A DNA stretch of 64,000 nucleotides from FEN-1297 sp963710735 (GCA_963710735.1 CAVQBN010000024.1:248001-312000), one strand, 5' to 3'. Shown: positions 10,191-19,400, numbered from the stretch's first letter. A program made the numbers and translations. The notes: generated by a model not told the origin, from the sequence alone.

Positions 10191-11279
10191 TTATTTGACA
10201 AGTTCTACCAATATATCATCACCAATGGTATCTACAGTTTTTACTTTAACTTTTACAGCTTTTCTTATATCATAAATTCCGAGATTACCAATGGTGGGCA
10301 CTCCGTTTCCAAGAATTTTCGGGGTTAAAAAAAGAAGAATATCATCATACAAATTACTTTTAATAAAGGAAGTAAAAATTTTATTTCCACCCTCTACCAA
10401 TATAGATGCTATGTTTAACTTACCTAATTCTCTTAATGCGCTTTTTAGATCTAGACCACCATTTTCATCTACCTTGACTAAGATAACCTTTACACCGGTA
10501 GAGTATAATTTTTTAATTTTATTTTTCTTTTCTACACTTTTTTCTGAAGTTATAATGATTAAGTTTTTATCACCATTATTCCTAAATAACTTATGGTCGC
10601 TTTTTAGCTTTAAATTAGTATCGAGAACAATTCTCATGGGATTTCTTCCTTCAACTAATCTAACCGTAAGGTTCGGGTCATCTTTTGCAACCGTACCTGC
10701 GCCAACTAAAACTGCGTCGTATTTGGATCTAAGCGAATGAACATACCTCCGAGAATCTACCGAAGAAACCCATTTAGAATATCCGTTGTAATCAGCAATT
10801 TTTCCATCTAAAGTTTGAGCGGCTTTTAAAGTAACATAGGGAATTTTCTTAGAGATATATTTGAAAAAAAACTTATTTAATTTGATACATTCTTTTTCCA
10901 AAACTCCCACTTTTACATCAATACCCGCTCCTTTTAATTTCTTTATACTCTTTCCGTAAACCAGCGGATTCATATCAAGCGTTCCAATAACTACTCTTTT
11001 TATTTTCTTCTCAATAATTTTATCAACACAAGGAGGTGTTTTACCACGATGACTGCAGGGCTCAAGATTTACAAAAAGAGTCGATCCATCTATATTTTCC
11101 GATGCAGAATTAATTGCATTTATTTCGGCATGATTTTCACCAAACTTTTCATGGTAGCCGGCACCAATAATACGTTCATTCTTAACGATAACACAGCCGA
11201 CCAAAGGATTCGGACTTACATTCCCCATTCCCTTTTTTGCAATTTCAATTGCAAGTTGTATGTATGATTCGTCAGTCAA
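10191..11279 (-). CDS. ribD: Bifunctional pyrimidine deaminase/reductase RibD
   Basis: A 362-residue enzyme of normal length for RibD, catalysing the second (deaminase) and third (reductase) steps of riboflavin synthesis. The N-terminal zinc deaminase site is complete: GENHAEINAI (His50, Glu52) and EPCSHRGKTPPC (Cys75, Cys84). The C-terminal reductase domain starts near residue 145 (VTLKAAQTLDGKIA) and has the NADPH-side motif VEGGNKIFTSFI. It starts 10 bases after greA stops, so greA and ribD are probably co-transcribed; ribE follows on the same strand. Confidence 0.95.
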   Translation of the reverse strand: MTDESYIQLAIEIAKKGMGNVSPNPLVGCVIVKNERIIGAGYHEKFGENHAEINAINSASENIDGSTLFVNLEPCSHRGKTPPCVDKIIEKKIKRVVIGTLDMNPLVYGKSIKKLKGAGIDVKVGVLEKECIKLNKFFFKYISKKIPYVTLKAAQTLDGKIADYNGYSKWVSSVDSRRYVHSLRSKYDAVLVGAGTVAKDDPNLTVRLVEGRNPMRIVLDTNLKLKSDHKLFRNNGDKNLIIITSEKSVEKKNKIKKLYSTGVKVILVKVDENGGLDLKSALRELGKLNIASILVEGGNKIFTSFIKSNLYDDILLFLTPKILGNGVPTIGNLGIYDIRKAVKVKVKTVDTIGDDILVELVK

Positions 11280-11289
11280 ATGAAATTAT

Positions 11290-11766
11290 TTATTTAATAT
11301 TTAAAATTTCAAATTCCAATAAGCCTGCAGGAGCTTTTACTTTTATTTTTTCACCAATTTTAGCTCCCATTAGACCTTGTCCGACTGGAGATGTAATAGA
11401 AATTTTTCCAGCTTGAAAATCAGCTTCTTCAGGTGAGACGAGAGTATATTCAATTGTTTTTAGATTTTTTAAATTTTTAATTGAAACCTTAGATAAAATA
11501 TGAACCTCACCATTGGTAAACTGTGAAGGGTCTATTACCCTTGCACGAGAAAGTATACTTTCTAATTTGCTAATTCGTAATTCGAATAGACCTTGTTCCT
11601 CTTTTGCAGCATCATATTCTGCATTTTCAGACAAGTCGCCATGGGCCCGAGCCTCAGCTATTTTAGCAGCGATTTCTTTTCTTCCGTTGGTTTTCATTTC
11701 TTGAAGCTCTTTCTCGAGCTCAACCAATCTTTCTTTAGTTAAATAAACAAAATTTGCTTCCGACAT
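11290..11766 (-). CDS. greA: Transcription elongation factor GreA
   Basis: A 158-residue Gre factor that enters the RNA polymerase secondary channel and triggers cleavage of backtracked RNA. The N-terminal coiled coil has the catalytic tip GDLSENAEYDAA (43-54) with the acidic residues needed for Mg coordination. The C-terminal FKBP-like globular domain ends with SPVGQGLMGAKIGEKI. Length matches the family. It leads the greA-ribD-ribE-tilS-hpt-ftsH run. Its upstream region is separated from the next minus-strand gene by two strong hairpins, so its promoter must lie within about 35 bases of the start codon or be provided by read-through. Confidence 0.96.
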   Translation of the reverse strand: MSEANFVYLTKERLVELEKELQEMKTNGRKEIAAKIAEARAHGDLSENAEYDAAKEEQGLFELRISKLESILSRARVIDPSQFTNGEVHILSKVSIKNLKNLKTIEYTLVSPEEADFQAGKISITSPVGQGLMGAKIGEKIKVKAPAGLLEFEILNIK

Positions 11767-11798
11767 AATTACTAACTCTAGTTTGTTAATAGAGATTT

Positions 11799-11830
11799 AA
11801 AAAAAATTGCCACCGCATTTCAGCAGTGGC
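11799..11830 (-). terminator. Rho-independent terminator between the tail-anchored protein gene and greA
   Basis: Read on the minus strand: an 8-bp stem, GCCACTGC against GCGGTGGC (one G-U pair), with a 6-base loop, followed by AA and eight T. The stem is 11809-11816 with 11823-11830, and the U-tract is 11799-11806. On the plus strand the U-G pair becomes a C-A mismatch and there is no T tract, so the minus orientation is the functional one. It would stop transcription coming from 11968-12342 just before greA. Confidence 0.75.
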
Positions 11831-11847
11831 ATAATAAAATTAAAAAA

Positions 11848-11904
11848 TTTAGCCTATTATGTCAAGAAATTTAAATATAGAATTTCTTCTATTCTTAGGC
11901 TAAA
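11848..11904 (-). repeat. Nested inverted repeat (two-tier hairpin)
   Basis: TTTAGCCTA at 11848-11856 is the exact complement of TAGGCTAAA at 11896-11904, and inside it AAGAAATT (11864-11871) pairs with AATTTCTT (11881-11888). On the minus strand the outer stem is followed by a T-rich stretch (TTTTTTAATTTT). It could be a first, weaker terminator for the gene ending at 11968, or a structured 3' end. No known RNA family is recognised. Confidence 0.5.
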
Positions 11905-11967
11905 TAATATAAGTGCTAGTGTTAACTAATTTTTATTCAACGGAATACGCTTGGTAAATTCCATTTA

Positions 11968-12342
11968 TTATATTCTTGTAAGGAAAGATGACAGTACTGA
12001 AACAAGAATAATTGAAATAATTATTACAGCAGTTAAAGAAATTATTTCTAATTTCTTTTTATTTTTTTTTGATTCGATTAATTTACTTTTTTCGGCTCGG
12101 GATCTATAATCACCTTGCTTTATTTCCCAATAATTCGGCTTTGGGAGTTCAGAATTTGTTCTGGTCATTTTCGTATCACCTTTAAGAGAAAGTAACTTTA
12201 AATTTTTAACTGGCGAATTAAAATCATAACTATTTTTAACATACCACCAGTCATTGGGTAAATCTATTACAGCAATCAGTTTTTCATATTCTGTTAATGA
12301 GGTAAACTCATTTTCAGATATTTTCGGAACAACATTTAACAT
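11968..12342 (-). CDS. Hypothetical protein with a C-terminal membrane anchor
   Basis: A 124-residue protein I do not recognise. It has a soluble N-terminal part (NDWWYVKNSYDF near residues 35-46), a short lysine-rich stretch (KSKLIESKKNKKK, 85-97) and one C-terminal hydrophobic helix (IISLTAVIIISIILVSVLSS, about 99-118), the layout of a tail-anchored protein with the bulk in the cytoplasm. No signal peptide is seen. It is a single-gene unit: divergent from the epimerase and closed by a terminator before greA. The ATG start has no striking ribosome-binding site. Confidence 0.55.
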   Translation of the reverse strand: MLNVVPKISENEFTSLTEYEKLIAVIDLPNDWWYVKNSYDFNSPVKNLKLLSLKGDTKMTRTNSELPKPNYWEIKQGDYRSRAEKSKLIESKKNKKKLEIISLTAVIIISIILVSVLSSFLTRI

Positions 12343-12648
12343 TACAATACCTTGGATTTATTATAATCTCAATAAATAAAAATGATATATTTGATTTTTA
12401 AGAATATATTAAAGGTATAACGGTGCTTAATATTTCCCTTACGTGAATAAGAATTGCATCTATGAATACGATTAATATTATAAAATTCACACTACAAATA
12501 TAATTTTTTTTTCATATACTTTTAAATCCAAAGTCAGAAAAAAATCTATTTTTATTGTCGAAGAAAAAAATAGAAAGTTTAGCATTTTTAAAAAATAATT
12601 TTAAAATCTCCTATTTTGTAATAAATTACAATATCGATAAAGGATAAT
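12343..12648. other. Divergent intergenic region, about 306 bases
   Basis: Lies between two divergent genes and is very AT-rich. It holds an imperfect hairpin, TCTATTTTT pairing with AAAAATAGA across roughly 10 bases, and a palindrome just upstream of the plus-strand gene (separate entry). No conserved protein or RNA gene was found. Promoters for both flanking genes are expected here but none is convincing. Confidence 0.4.
12616..12631. promoter_or_regulatory. Candidate operator palindrome TTGTAAT-AA-ATTACAA
   Basis: A perfect 7-bp inverted repeat with a 2-base centre, about 18 bases before the ATG of the epimerase gene. It overlaps a TATTTTG stretch that resembles a Bacteroidetes -7 element one T short. 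A dimeric repressor site is possible; in DNA this AT-rich such a palindrome can also arise by chance. Confidence 0.3.
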
Positions 12649-13565
12649 ATGAATAAAAAAGTGATAATTACAGGCGCATCAGGCTTAATAGGTAAACAAC
12701 TATTTAAGGAATTATTAAATCGCGGAGACGAAATAACAATATTTGCTCGAGACCCAGCTTCAGCAAAACAAAAGTTACCAGGCGCAAAAGATTATGTAAA
12801 ATGGGATTATCTGGAATTAGATCCCTGGCAAAAAATGGTTGATGGAAAAAATGCAATTATTCATTTAGCCGGGGCGAATATTTCCGGGAAGCGATGGACT
12901 GAAAAATATAAAAAAGAAATACTTGAAAGCCGAATAATTAGTACTCAAAATTTAATAAAAGCAATTGGAAACTCTAATAATAAACCAGAATGCTTTATAA
13001 TATCCTCTGCTGTCGGCTATTACGGAGATGCCGGCAACGAAACTTTAACAGAAGCCTCACCATCCGGCAATGATTTTCTGTCAAAGGTTTGCACAAAATG
13101 GGAGTTGGAATCGCATAAAGTTGATGAACTCGGAATAAGAAGAGTAAATGTACGCACCGGTGTTGTAATTAGTGCTGATGGCGGGGCTTTGAAAAAAATG
13201 CTTTTACCATTTAAATTTTTCGTTGGTGGGCCTTTGGGCAATGGAAAACAATGGTTCCCATGGTTACATATTGATGATATTATAAGAATTTATTTATTTG
13301 CTTTAGATAATCCAAATATTCAAGGTCCATTAAATGCGGTATCCCCAGGATTAATTACGATGAAAAACTTTGCTGAAAATATTGGGGAAGTACTACATAG
13401 ACCATCTATTTTTTCTGTTCCGAATAGTAATTTTAAAAATTATAATTGGTGAAACTGCAGAGCCTATATCTAGCCAGTCAGAGAGTGATTCCGGAAAAAT
13501 TATTGCAAAGTGGGTTCAAATTTAAATTCGAGAATATTGAGAATGCTTTAACCGATTTGTTGTAA
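12649..13565 (+). CDS. TIGR01777-type NAD-dependent epimerase (YfcH/SDR39U1-like), C-terminus broken by two frameshifts
   Basis: The uninterrupted frame (12649-13452, 267 residues) starts with the Rossmann motif TGASGLIGKQL and has the family's IHLAGANISGKRW and ISSAVGYYGDAG segments. It ends early in NFKNYNW. Reading one base later from 13430 gives ILKIIIGETAEPISSQSE, and a further shift at the GAGAG at 13481-13485 gives VIPEKLLQSGFKFKF through to LTDLL and a stop at 13563-13565. This is the expected DUF1731-like C-terminal domain. Two indels (one extra base, then two missing or one extra) explain this. Substrate is unknown for the family. The protein is either non-functional at its C-terminus or the sequence carries errors. 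AAAGGA precedes the ATG. Confidence 0.8.
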
Positions 13566-13610
13566 TAATGAATTACGCAGTAATTTAAAATATTTAATTT
13601 TATACAAACA

Positions 13611-13633
13611 AGGGCTTGTAAAAAACAAGCCCT
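13611..13633 (-). terminator. Hairpin terminator downstream of ahcY
   Basis: AGGGCTTGT (13611-13619) pairs perfectly with ACAAGCCCT (13625-13633) around an A5 loop, 25 bases beyond the ahcY stop. On the minus strand the stem is followed by a T-rich but interrupted stretch (TGTTTGTATAAAATT). It may also end plus-strand transcription from the epimerase gene. Confidence 0.6.
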
Positions 13634-13657
13634 CTAATTAATTAATCTAAAATCTAA

Positions 13658-14986
13658 TTAATATCTGTAATAATCCGGCTTAAAAGGTCCTTCAACCGGA
13701 ACTCCAATATACTCTGCTTGTTTAGGTGTTAATGTTTCAAGTTCAACACCAAGTTTTGCTAAATGAAGCTTAGCTACCTTTTCATCCAAATGTTTTGGCA
13801 GCACATAAACTTTGTTTTCGTACTTTCCTTGATTAGTCCAAAGTTCAATTTGTGCCAAAGTTTGATTTGTAAATGAATTTGACATTACAAATGAAGGATG
13901 ACCGGTAGCGCACCCCAAATTAACTAATCTGCCTTCAGCCAAAACTATTAAATCTTTACCATCGATTGTATATTTATCAACCTGAGGCTTTATAGTATCT
14001 TTTGTATTACCATAATTTTTATTCAGCCAGGCCATATCAATTTCGTTATCAAAATGTCCAATATTACAAACAACAGCATTGTGTTTCATTTTTCTAAAAT
14101 GTTTTTCAAGAATAATATCCGTATTTCCGGTAGCTGTTACTATAATATCTGCTTCAGGGACTGCATGTTCAAGTGTTTTAACTTGAAACCCACTCATAGC
14201 AGCTTGCAAAGCACAAATAGGATCGACTTCTGTTACAATTACTCTAACACCTGCATGCGATAAAGATTCAGCGGAACCTTTTCCGACATCTCCGTAGCCG
14301 CACACAACAGCAACTTTGCCGGCAAGCATTAAATCCGTTGCTCTTCTTATTGCATCTACAAGAGATTCGCGGCAGCCGTATTTATTATCAAATTTTGATT
14401 TTGTAACCGAATCATTAACGTTAAAAGCAGGAATGGGCAATGTACCTTTATTCATCCTGTCATACAATCTATGAACTCCGGTTGTAGTTTCTTCAGAAAT
14501 TCCTTTGATTCCTGAAACAAGTTCCGGGTACTTATCCAATATTGTACTCGTAAGATCACCACCATCGTCAAGTATCATGGTTAATGGTTTTTTATCATCT
14601 CCAAAAAATAAAGTTTGGTCTATGCACCATTCGTATTCTTCTATTGTTTCACCTTTCCATGCAAATACCGGAATACCGGCAGCAGCTATTGCAGCTGCAG
14701 CATGATCTTGAGTTGAAAATATGTTGCAAGATGACCATCGTACATCAGCACCAAGTTCAACAAGTGTTTCAATTAAAACTGCCGTTTGAATTGTCATGTG
14801 TAGGCAACCGGCAATACGAGCATCTTTGAGTGGCTTTTGTTTACCGTATTCCTCGCGAAGTGCCATTAACCCGGGCATTTCTGCTTCGGCTAATTTAATT
14901 TCTTTTCTACCCCACTCTGCAAGAGATATATCTTTTACTTTGTAATCAACTTTCTTCTTATCTTTTTTATCCAGTACTTGACTCAT
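13658..14986 (-). CDS. ahcY: Adenosylhomocysteinase (S-adenosylhomocysteine hydrolase)
   Basis: A 442-residue NAD-dependent enzyme that splits S-adenosylhomocysteine into adenosine and homocysteine, removing the inhibitory product of methyltransferases. It shows the substrate-domain motifs HMTIQTAVLIETL and SSCNIFSTQDHAAAAI, the NAD-binding CGYGDVGKGSAES (229-241) and the C-terminal TGHPSFVMSNSFTNQTLAQ. Length and content are normal. It starts 30 bases after metK stops, so SAM synthesis and SAH clearance share a transcript. A hairpin terminator follows. Confidence 0.97.
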   Translation of the reverse strand: MSQVLDKKDKKKVDYKVKDISLAEWGRKEIKLAEAEMPGLMALREEYGKQKPLKDARIAGCLHMTIQTAVLIETLVELGADVRWSSCNIFSTQDHAAAAIAAAGIPVFAWKGETIEEYEWCIDQTLFFGDDKKPLTMILDDGGDLTSTILDKYPELVSGIKGISEETTTGVHRLYDRMNKGTLPIPAFNVNDSVTKSKFDNKYGCRESLVDAIRRATDLMLAGKVAVVCGYGDVGKGSAESLSHAGVRVIVTEVDPICALQAAMSGFQVKTLEHAVPEADIIVTATGNTDIILEKHFRKMKHNAVVCNIGHFDNEIDMAWLNKNYGNTKDTIKPQVDKYTIDGKDLIVLAEGRLVNLGCATGHPSFVMSNSFTNQTLAQIELWTNQGKYENKVYVLPKHLDEKVAKLHLAKLGVELETLTPKQAEYIGVPVEGPFKPDYYRY

Positions 14987-15016
14987 TTCTATTCCTTTTT
15001 CTAGTTTTTAAAAGTT

Positions 15017-16159
15017 TTAAGCGTATTTCTTAAATAAAGGAACAAGATCTAATTGTTCCCATGTAAATTCCTTTTCATTTCTACCAAAATGTCCGTAAGC
15101 GGCCGTTTTTTGATAGATTGGGCGTCTCAAATTTAATCTTTTTATTATTCCTCTTGGTGTAAGATCAACTTCTTTTGAAACCATTTTAGAAATTTCTTTG
15201 TCTGGGATTACGCCCGTACCATTAGTGTCAATAAATACAGAAACAGGTTTTGCAACACCAATTGCATAAGCAACCTGTACAAGACATTCTTTAGCAAGTT
15301 TTGCGGCAACAATGTTTTTAGCTATATGTCTTGCTGCATAAGTAGCACTTCTATCAACCTTTGAAGGATCTTTTCCAGAGAAAGCTCCTCCGCCATGAGG
15401 CGCCCAGCCGCCGTATGTATCAACAATAATTTTTCTGCCTGTTAAACCGCTGTCTCCATGCGGTCCGCCAATTTCAAACCGACCGGTTGGATTAACAAAA
15501 TATTTAGTTTTATTATCAATATATTTTTCCGGAATTACAGTTTTAATAACATTCTTAATAACATCTTCTTTAATGGTTTTCTGTTTTGCATCTGCATCGT
15601 GTTGAGTTGATATAACCACTGTATCTACCCGAATAGGTTTGTTGTTATCATCATATTCAATTGTAACTTGAGATTTTGCATCAGGTCGAAGATACGGCAT
15701 TACCGCATTATTTTTCTTTCTGATGTCAGCTAATTTTTTCACTAATTTATGAGCATACATAATCGGCATAGGCATCAATTCTGGAGTTTGGTCACATGCA
15801 TAACCAAACATTAGGCCTTGATCTCCTGCGCCGCCTTTGTCTACACCCATAGCAATATCAGGTGATTGTGAATGAATAGCATTTAGAACAGAGCAAGATT
15901 CAGAATCAAATTTATAATCTGCACTTGTATAACCGATACTTTTTATTGTTTTCCTAACGATATCAGGGACTTCAATATAAGCTTCGGTTGTAATTTCTCC
16001 GCCCACTAAAACTAAGCCGGTAGTTACAAAAGTTTCGCAAGCTACTCTTGCATTAGGATCTTGTTTATAAATTGCATCTAAAATACCGTCGGAAATTGCA
16101 TCGCAAACTTTATCAGGATGCCCTTCGGAAACTGATTCGGAAGTAAAAAGATATGACAT
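15017..16159 (-). CDS. metK: S-adenosylmethionine synthetase
   Basis: A 380-residue methionine adenosyltransferase making SAM from methionine and ATP. Conserved parts are all present: GHPDKVCDAISDG at 14-26, GAGDQGLMFGYA, DTYGGWAPHGGGAFSGKD and the C-terminal FGRNEKEFTWE. Only 33 bases separate its start from the upstream nucleotidyltransferase stop, too little for a SAM riboswitch. ahcY follows in the same direction. The start has MSYLFTSESVSEGHPDK, as expected for the family. Confidence 0.97.
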   Translation of the reverse strand: MSYLFTSESVSEGHPDKVCDAISDGILDAIYKQDPNARVACETFVTTGLVLVGGEITTEAYIEVPDIVRKTIKSIGYTSADYKFDSESCSVLNAIHSQSPDIAMGVDKGGAGDQGLMFGYACDQTPELMPMPIMYAHKLVKKLADIRKKNNAVMPYLRPDAKSQVTIEYDDNNKPIRVDTVVISTQHDADAKQKTIKEDVIKNVIKTVIPEKYIDNKTKYFVNPTGRFEIGGPHGDSGLTGRKIIVDTYGGWAPHGGGAFSGKDPSKVDRSATYAARHIAKNIVAAKLAKECLVQVAYAIGVAKPVSVFIDTNGTGVIPDKEISKMVSKEVDLTPRGIIKRLNLRRPIYQKTAAYGHFGRNEKEFTWEQLDLVPLFKKYA

Positions 16160-16192
16160 AAATAACTATTCCTATTTTTAACTTATAATAAT

Positions 16193-17169
16193 TTAATAAA
16201 AATCTATTTCCGATGAATCACCGGAATTTAATCTCTTGAATATTCCACGAACTATAGAATTATTACCGATAATTGAATTTTCTAGAAGCGATTTGGAAAC
16301 TTGAGCATTGGATCCGACAATTGAATTTTTAATTATTGATTCTTCTATCTTACAGCCCTTATCAATTGTAGCATAAGGCCCAATAATAGAATTTGAAATT
16401 TCTGCATCATCTGCTATGTAAACCGGCTTATTTACAACAACATTGTTGAATTTCTTACTGCTGCTTTTTACATCCAGAAGGTATTGATTGGTTGAAAGTA
16501 ATGTTTCAGGTTTACCGCAGTCATACCATCCTTCAACCGGGAAAGTTGATATTTTCTCACCGTCTTCAATCATCATTTGTAAAGCATCCGTCAACTGCAA
16601 CTCTCCCTTTGTCCTTAAATCTTTCTCTACAAGCTGATTTAGACTTTTTATTAAAGCCTTTGAGTTTGCAATGTAATAAAGCCCAACTAATGCAAGATTA
16701 GAAACCGGCGTTTGGGGTTTTTCTACTAACTTTTTAATATATCCATTGTTAATAACAGCAACTCCAAATCTTCTGGGGTCATCAACCTCTTTTACTCCGA
16801 GTGATGTTTTTTTATTTTTAAAAACGCTTTTAAATTAACATCAAAAATGGTATCCCCAAGAATTATAAAAATTTCATCGTCATCAAAAGTAGGAATTGCA
16901 GTGTAAATAGCATGTCCAAGCCCTTCCATTTCTTTTTGTTCAATAAAATCAGCATCGATGTTAGAATAATTAGACTGGACGAAATTTTTAATCATCTCTC
17001 CTAGATGTCCAATAACAAACGTAGCTTTATGAACATCCTCTTCCAGAAGTTTATCCAAAATATGACCGAGAATCGGTTTGCCCCCCACATTCAATAACAC
17101 TTTTGGTGTTGAGAATGTATGAGGTTTTAATCTGCTGCCTATGCCGGCAACCGGTATTATTGCTCTCAT
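16193..17169 (-). CDS. Sugar-phosphate nucleotidyltransferase with hexapeptide-type C-terminus, interrupted by a frameshift
   Basis: The N-terminal piece (17169 down to 16792) starts MRAIIPVAGIGSRLKPHTFS and continues with PKVLLNVGGKPILGHIL, the NTP-binding loop of glucose-1-phosphate thymidylyltransferase/UTP-glucose pyrophosphorylase enzymes; ILGDTIFD carries the metal-binding Asp. The frame ends at HHSE. One frame over, the sequence continues cleanly as KTSLGVKEVDDPRRFGVAVI and on to GELQLTDALQMMIEDG, ending in a left-handed-helix-like tail (ISNSIIGPYATIDKG). The break is at a run of seven A on the coding strand (T at 16807-16813). Restored length is about 325 residues. The product would be a nucleotide sugar; the exact sugar is not deducible. 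First gene of the metK-ahcY run. Confidence 0.85.
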
Positions 17170-17305
17170 ATTTATTTAATATTTATTTTTAATTTATAAA
17201 ATTACCTAATAGCCCAAAGAATAACAAATTATTAAGTATTAAACAAAGCAAAAATTCTTAATGGTGTTTATTACAGAATAATTATAAAAATAACTACTAA
17301 TAAGA

Positions 17306-17335
17306 TTGGTTTATTATTTATTTTTTTTAGTTTTG
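17306..17335 (+). promoter_or_regulatory. Bacteroidetes-type promoter (TTG, 19-base spacer, TAGTTTTG)
   Basis: TAGTTTTG at 17328-17335 fits the -7 consensus TAnnTTTG exactly. TTG at 17306-17308 sits at the position of the -33 TTTG element, with 19 bases between the two. The start codon of the secreted TPR/thioredoxin-like protein is 30 bases downstream, preceded by GGAG. Confidence 0.5.
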
Positions 17336-17364
17336 TACTCTAATTAAATTTATGGAGAAATAAG

Positions 17365-19362
17365 ATGAGTGTCAGAAGTATAAAAGCACTAACAATTAGT
17401 TTTTTTTTCATATTCATTTTTACTACAAGCATTTTTAGCCAATCAAAAGATGTTGATTTCTTAAAACAAATAAATAGTATTACCAACACTCATCAAAAAA
17501 TTGATTCATTAAAAAAATTCATGTTAGAATTTCCGCAAAGCCGGTATAACATGCAGGTTAAATACGAACTTTTTACAGACTATTTGGAATTAGACCAAAC
17601 CGATTCTGCCTTAACTTATGCTGATCTTCTTTTAAATCAAATTCCTCCAATGGCCAGATTCAATGGCTATAACGATATAGCTTATAATTTAGCTTTAAAA
17701 AAGGTTGGGCTTGACACTGCGGCAGTTTATATACAAAGAGCTGTTGCAATAGCCCGGTCAGGAAATATGAAAAATTTAGGAATGTTTTTAGACACCCAGG
17801 CACTTGTTTTGTTCGATTTAGGTAAAGCTGACTCAGCATTAGCTTTAGAGAAAGAAGCAATTATTGGACACGAAGAGGATCCAACTTATTTAACTAGCCT
17901 TGCAACATATGAGGGTGCTGCAGGTAAAAGATTAGACGCTATAAATACGGCAGCTAAAGCAATATTATTGGGCAATACTGATGAGGCTTTAATAAATTTT
18001 AACAAGTGGATCGAAATTGAAAAGCCAAATAAAGTAGAGCAAAATCAATTAAAAGAAGAAACAGCAAAGAACACACTTAAAAACTATTTTGCTAATCCGA
18101 AAAACGAAAATAAAATAAAAAGTCATTCAGTAGCAGCCTCTTTCCTTGCGAATATAGGTGTAAATTTACCGGAAGCTAATAAGTGGGCAAAAGAAGCCGT
18201 GTCATCTAAAAATCCTTCACTTGAAGATAAAGTACTTTATACTAGAAACTATGCATTAGTTTTAAGTGCTGAAGGGAAATCGAACGAAGCATTAAAGGAA
18301 CTGGAATCAGTTAAAGATTTAGCCGATCCCTGGGATTCAGACTTTTGGTATACTTTAGGAAAAATATACGAAAAAATGAGCAACAATAAAGAAGCACTTG
18401 ATGCTTACATTTCCGGTTCAATAGTTATTAAGGCTCCAAAGATTATTGCTGCACTTAAAGAATTAGGAAGTAAAGAAGGATTAAGTGAAAATGATATAAA
18501 TACTATGATTGAAAAAAAGCAAGAAGGACTTGCTGCTTTTCAACCGGGTCGTTACAAAGGAAGTTCCAACTTTAAAGGTAAAGTTGTATTAGCAGAATTA
18601 TTTACCGGCGCTGAATGTCCACCTTGCGCAGGTGCAGATTTGGCTTTTGATGCTTTGTCCGAATATTATCCGCGGAATGTTTTTACAATATTAGAATATC
18701 ATGTTCATATCCCGGCGCCGGATCCGATGACAAATCCGGATTCATTTAAACGATATCTATTTTATGGAGGAAATTTCGGCACGCCCACAGTCATCATTGA
18801 AGGGAAAGAAAAAATTACCGGAGGCGGACCAAAATTTTTAGCGGCAAACAGATTTAACGTTTACAAATTTGCTGCTGAAAAATACATGGACCAAAAACCA
18901 ACTATTCAAATATCCGGTTCTGCAGATAATACTCTTAATAAAATTAAAGTTGATTTAAAAGTAAAGGGGAATAAAAAACTCGATAATAACGAATCATTAC
19001 ATATTGCTCTTGTCGAAAAGTCATTAAACTATCCCGGAGGTAATGGTGTAACAAAGAATATTTTTGTTGTTAGACATCTTATTAATGGAGCAGAGGGGAA
19101 ACCTTTAAATTTAAAAAATGGTGTTGAAAAAGTTTCTGATATTTTTAACCTAACTGAGATTGAAAATGAATTGACTCAATATTTAGAAAACCCCACAAAA
19201 TACCCGTCATGGAGAAAGTCGGTATCATTTACAGGGTGGAAGGAAAAGACTGACAAACTTAATAAGAATAATCTTGCCGTTGTAGCATGGGTACAGAATA
19301 ATAATAGTAAAGAAGTACTTCAATCATTTTATATGGATGTTCCAGGTACAACTTCAAAATAA
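17365..19362 (+). CDS. Secreted TPR protein with a thioredoxin-like CPPC domain
   Basis: A 665-residue exported protein. An N-terminal signal peptide (hydrophobic residues about 8-22, then IFSQS) is followed by roughly 350 residues of helical tetratricopeptide-like repeats (for example NKEALDAYISGSIVIKA). A thioredoxin-fold segment comes next, with the redox motif ECPPCAGAD (Cys418, Cys421) and a candidate cis-proline site GTPTVIIEG. The last 170 residues look beta-rich. A periplasmic thiol-disulfide or protein-folding role is inferred. The next gene, 38 bases downstream, encodes a DsbD-N-like protein, which supports a redox theme. A Bacteroidetes-type promoter lies just upstream. Confidence 0.75.
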   Translation: MSVRSIKALTISFFFIFIFTTSIFSQSKDVDFLKQINSITNTHQKIDSLKKFMLEFPQSRYNMQVKYELFTDYLELDQTDSALTYADLLLNQIPPMARFNGYNDIAYNLALKKVGLDTAAVYIQRAVAIARSGNMKNLGMFLDTQALVLFDLGKADSALALEKEAIIGHEEDPTYLTSLATYEGAAGKRLDAINTAAKAILLGNTDEALINFNKWIEIEKPNKVEQNQLKEETAKNTLKNYFANPKNENKIKSHSVAASFLANIGVNLPEANKWAKEAVSSKNPSLEDKVLYTRNYALVLSAEGKSNEALKELESVKDLADPWDSDFWYTLGKIYEKMSNNKEALDAYISGSIVIKAPKIIAALKELGSKEGLSENDINTMIEKKQEGLAAFQPGRYKGSSNFKGKVVLAELFTGAECPPCAGADLAFDALSEYYPRNVFTILEYHVHIPAPDPMTNPDSFKRYLFYGGNFGTPTVIIEGKEKITGGGPKFLAANRFNVYKFAAEKYMDQKPTIQISGSADNTLNKIKVDLKVKGNKKLDNNESLHIALVEKSLNYPGGNGVTKNIFVVRHLINGAEGKPLNLKNGVEKVSDIFNLTEIENELTQYLENPTKYPSWRKSVSFTGWKEKTDKLNKNNLAVVAWVQNNNSKEVLQSFYMDVPGTTSK

Positions 19363-19400
19363 AAATGCATTAAAATTATATCTCATAAATAGATCAGAAA

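Noticed and set aside
11831..11865. TTGACA-based promoter for greA on the minus strand
   Set aside because: The TTGACA is embedded in the nested hairpin, its -10 match is poor, and a strong terminator lies between it and greA.
16160..16192. Possible SAM riboswitch before metK
   Set aside because: Only 33 bases separate metK from the upstream gene, too short for any known SAM aptamer, and the sequence shows no such fold.
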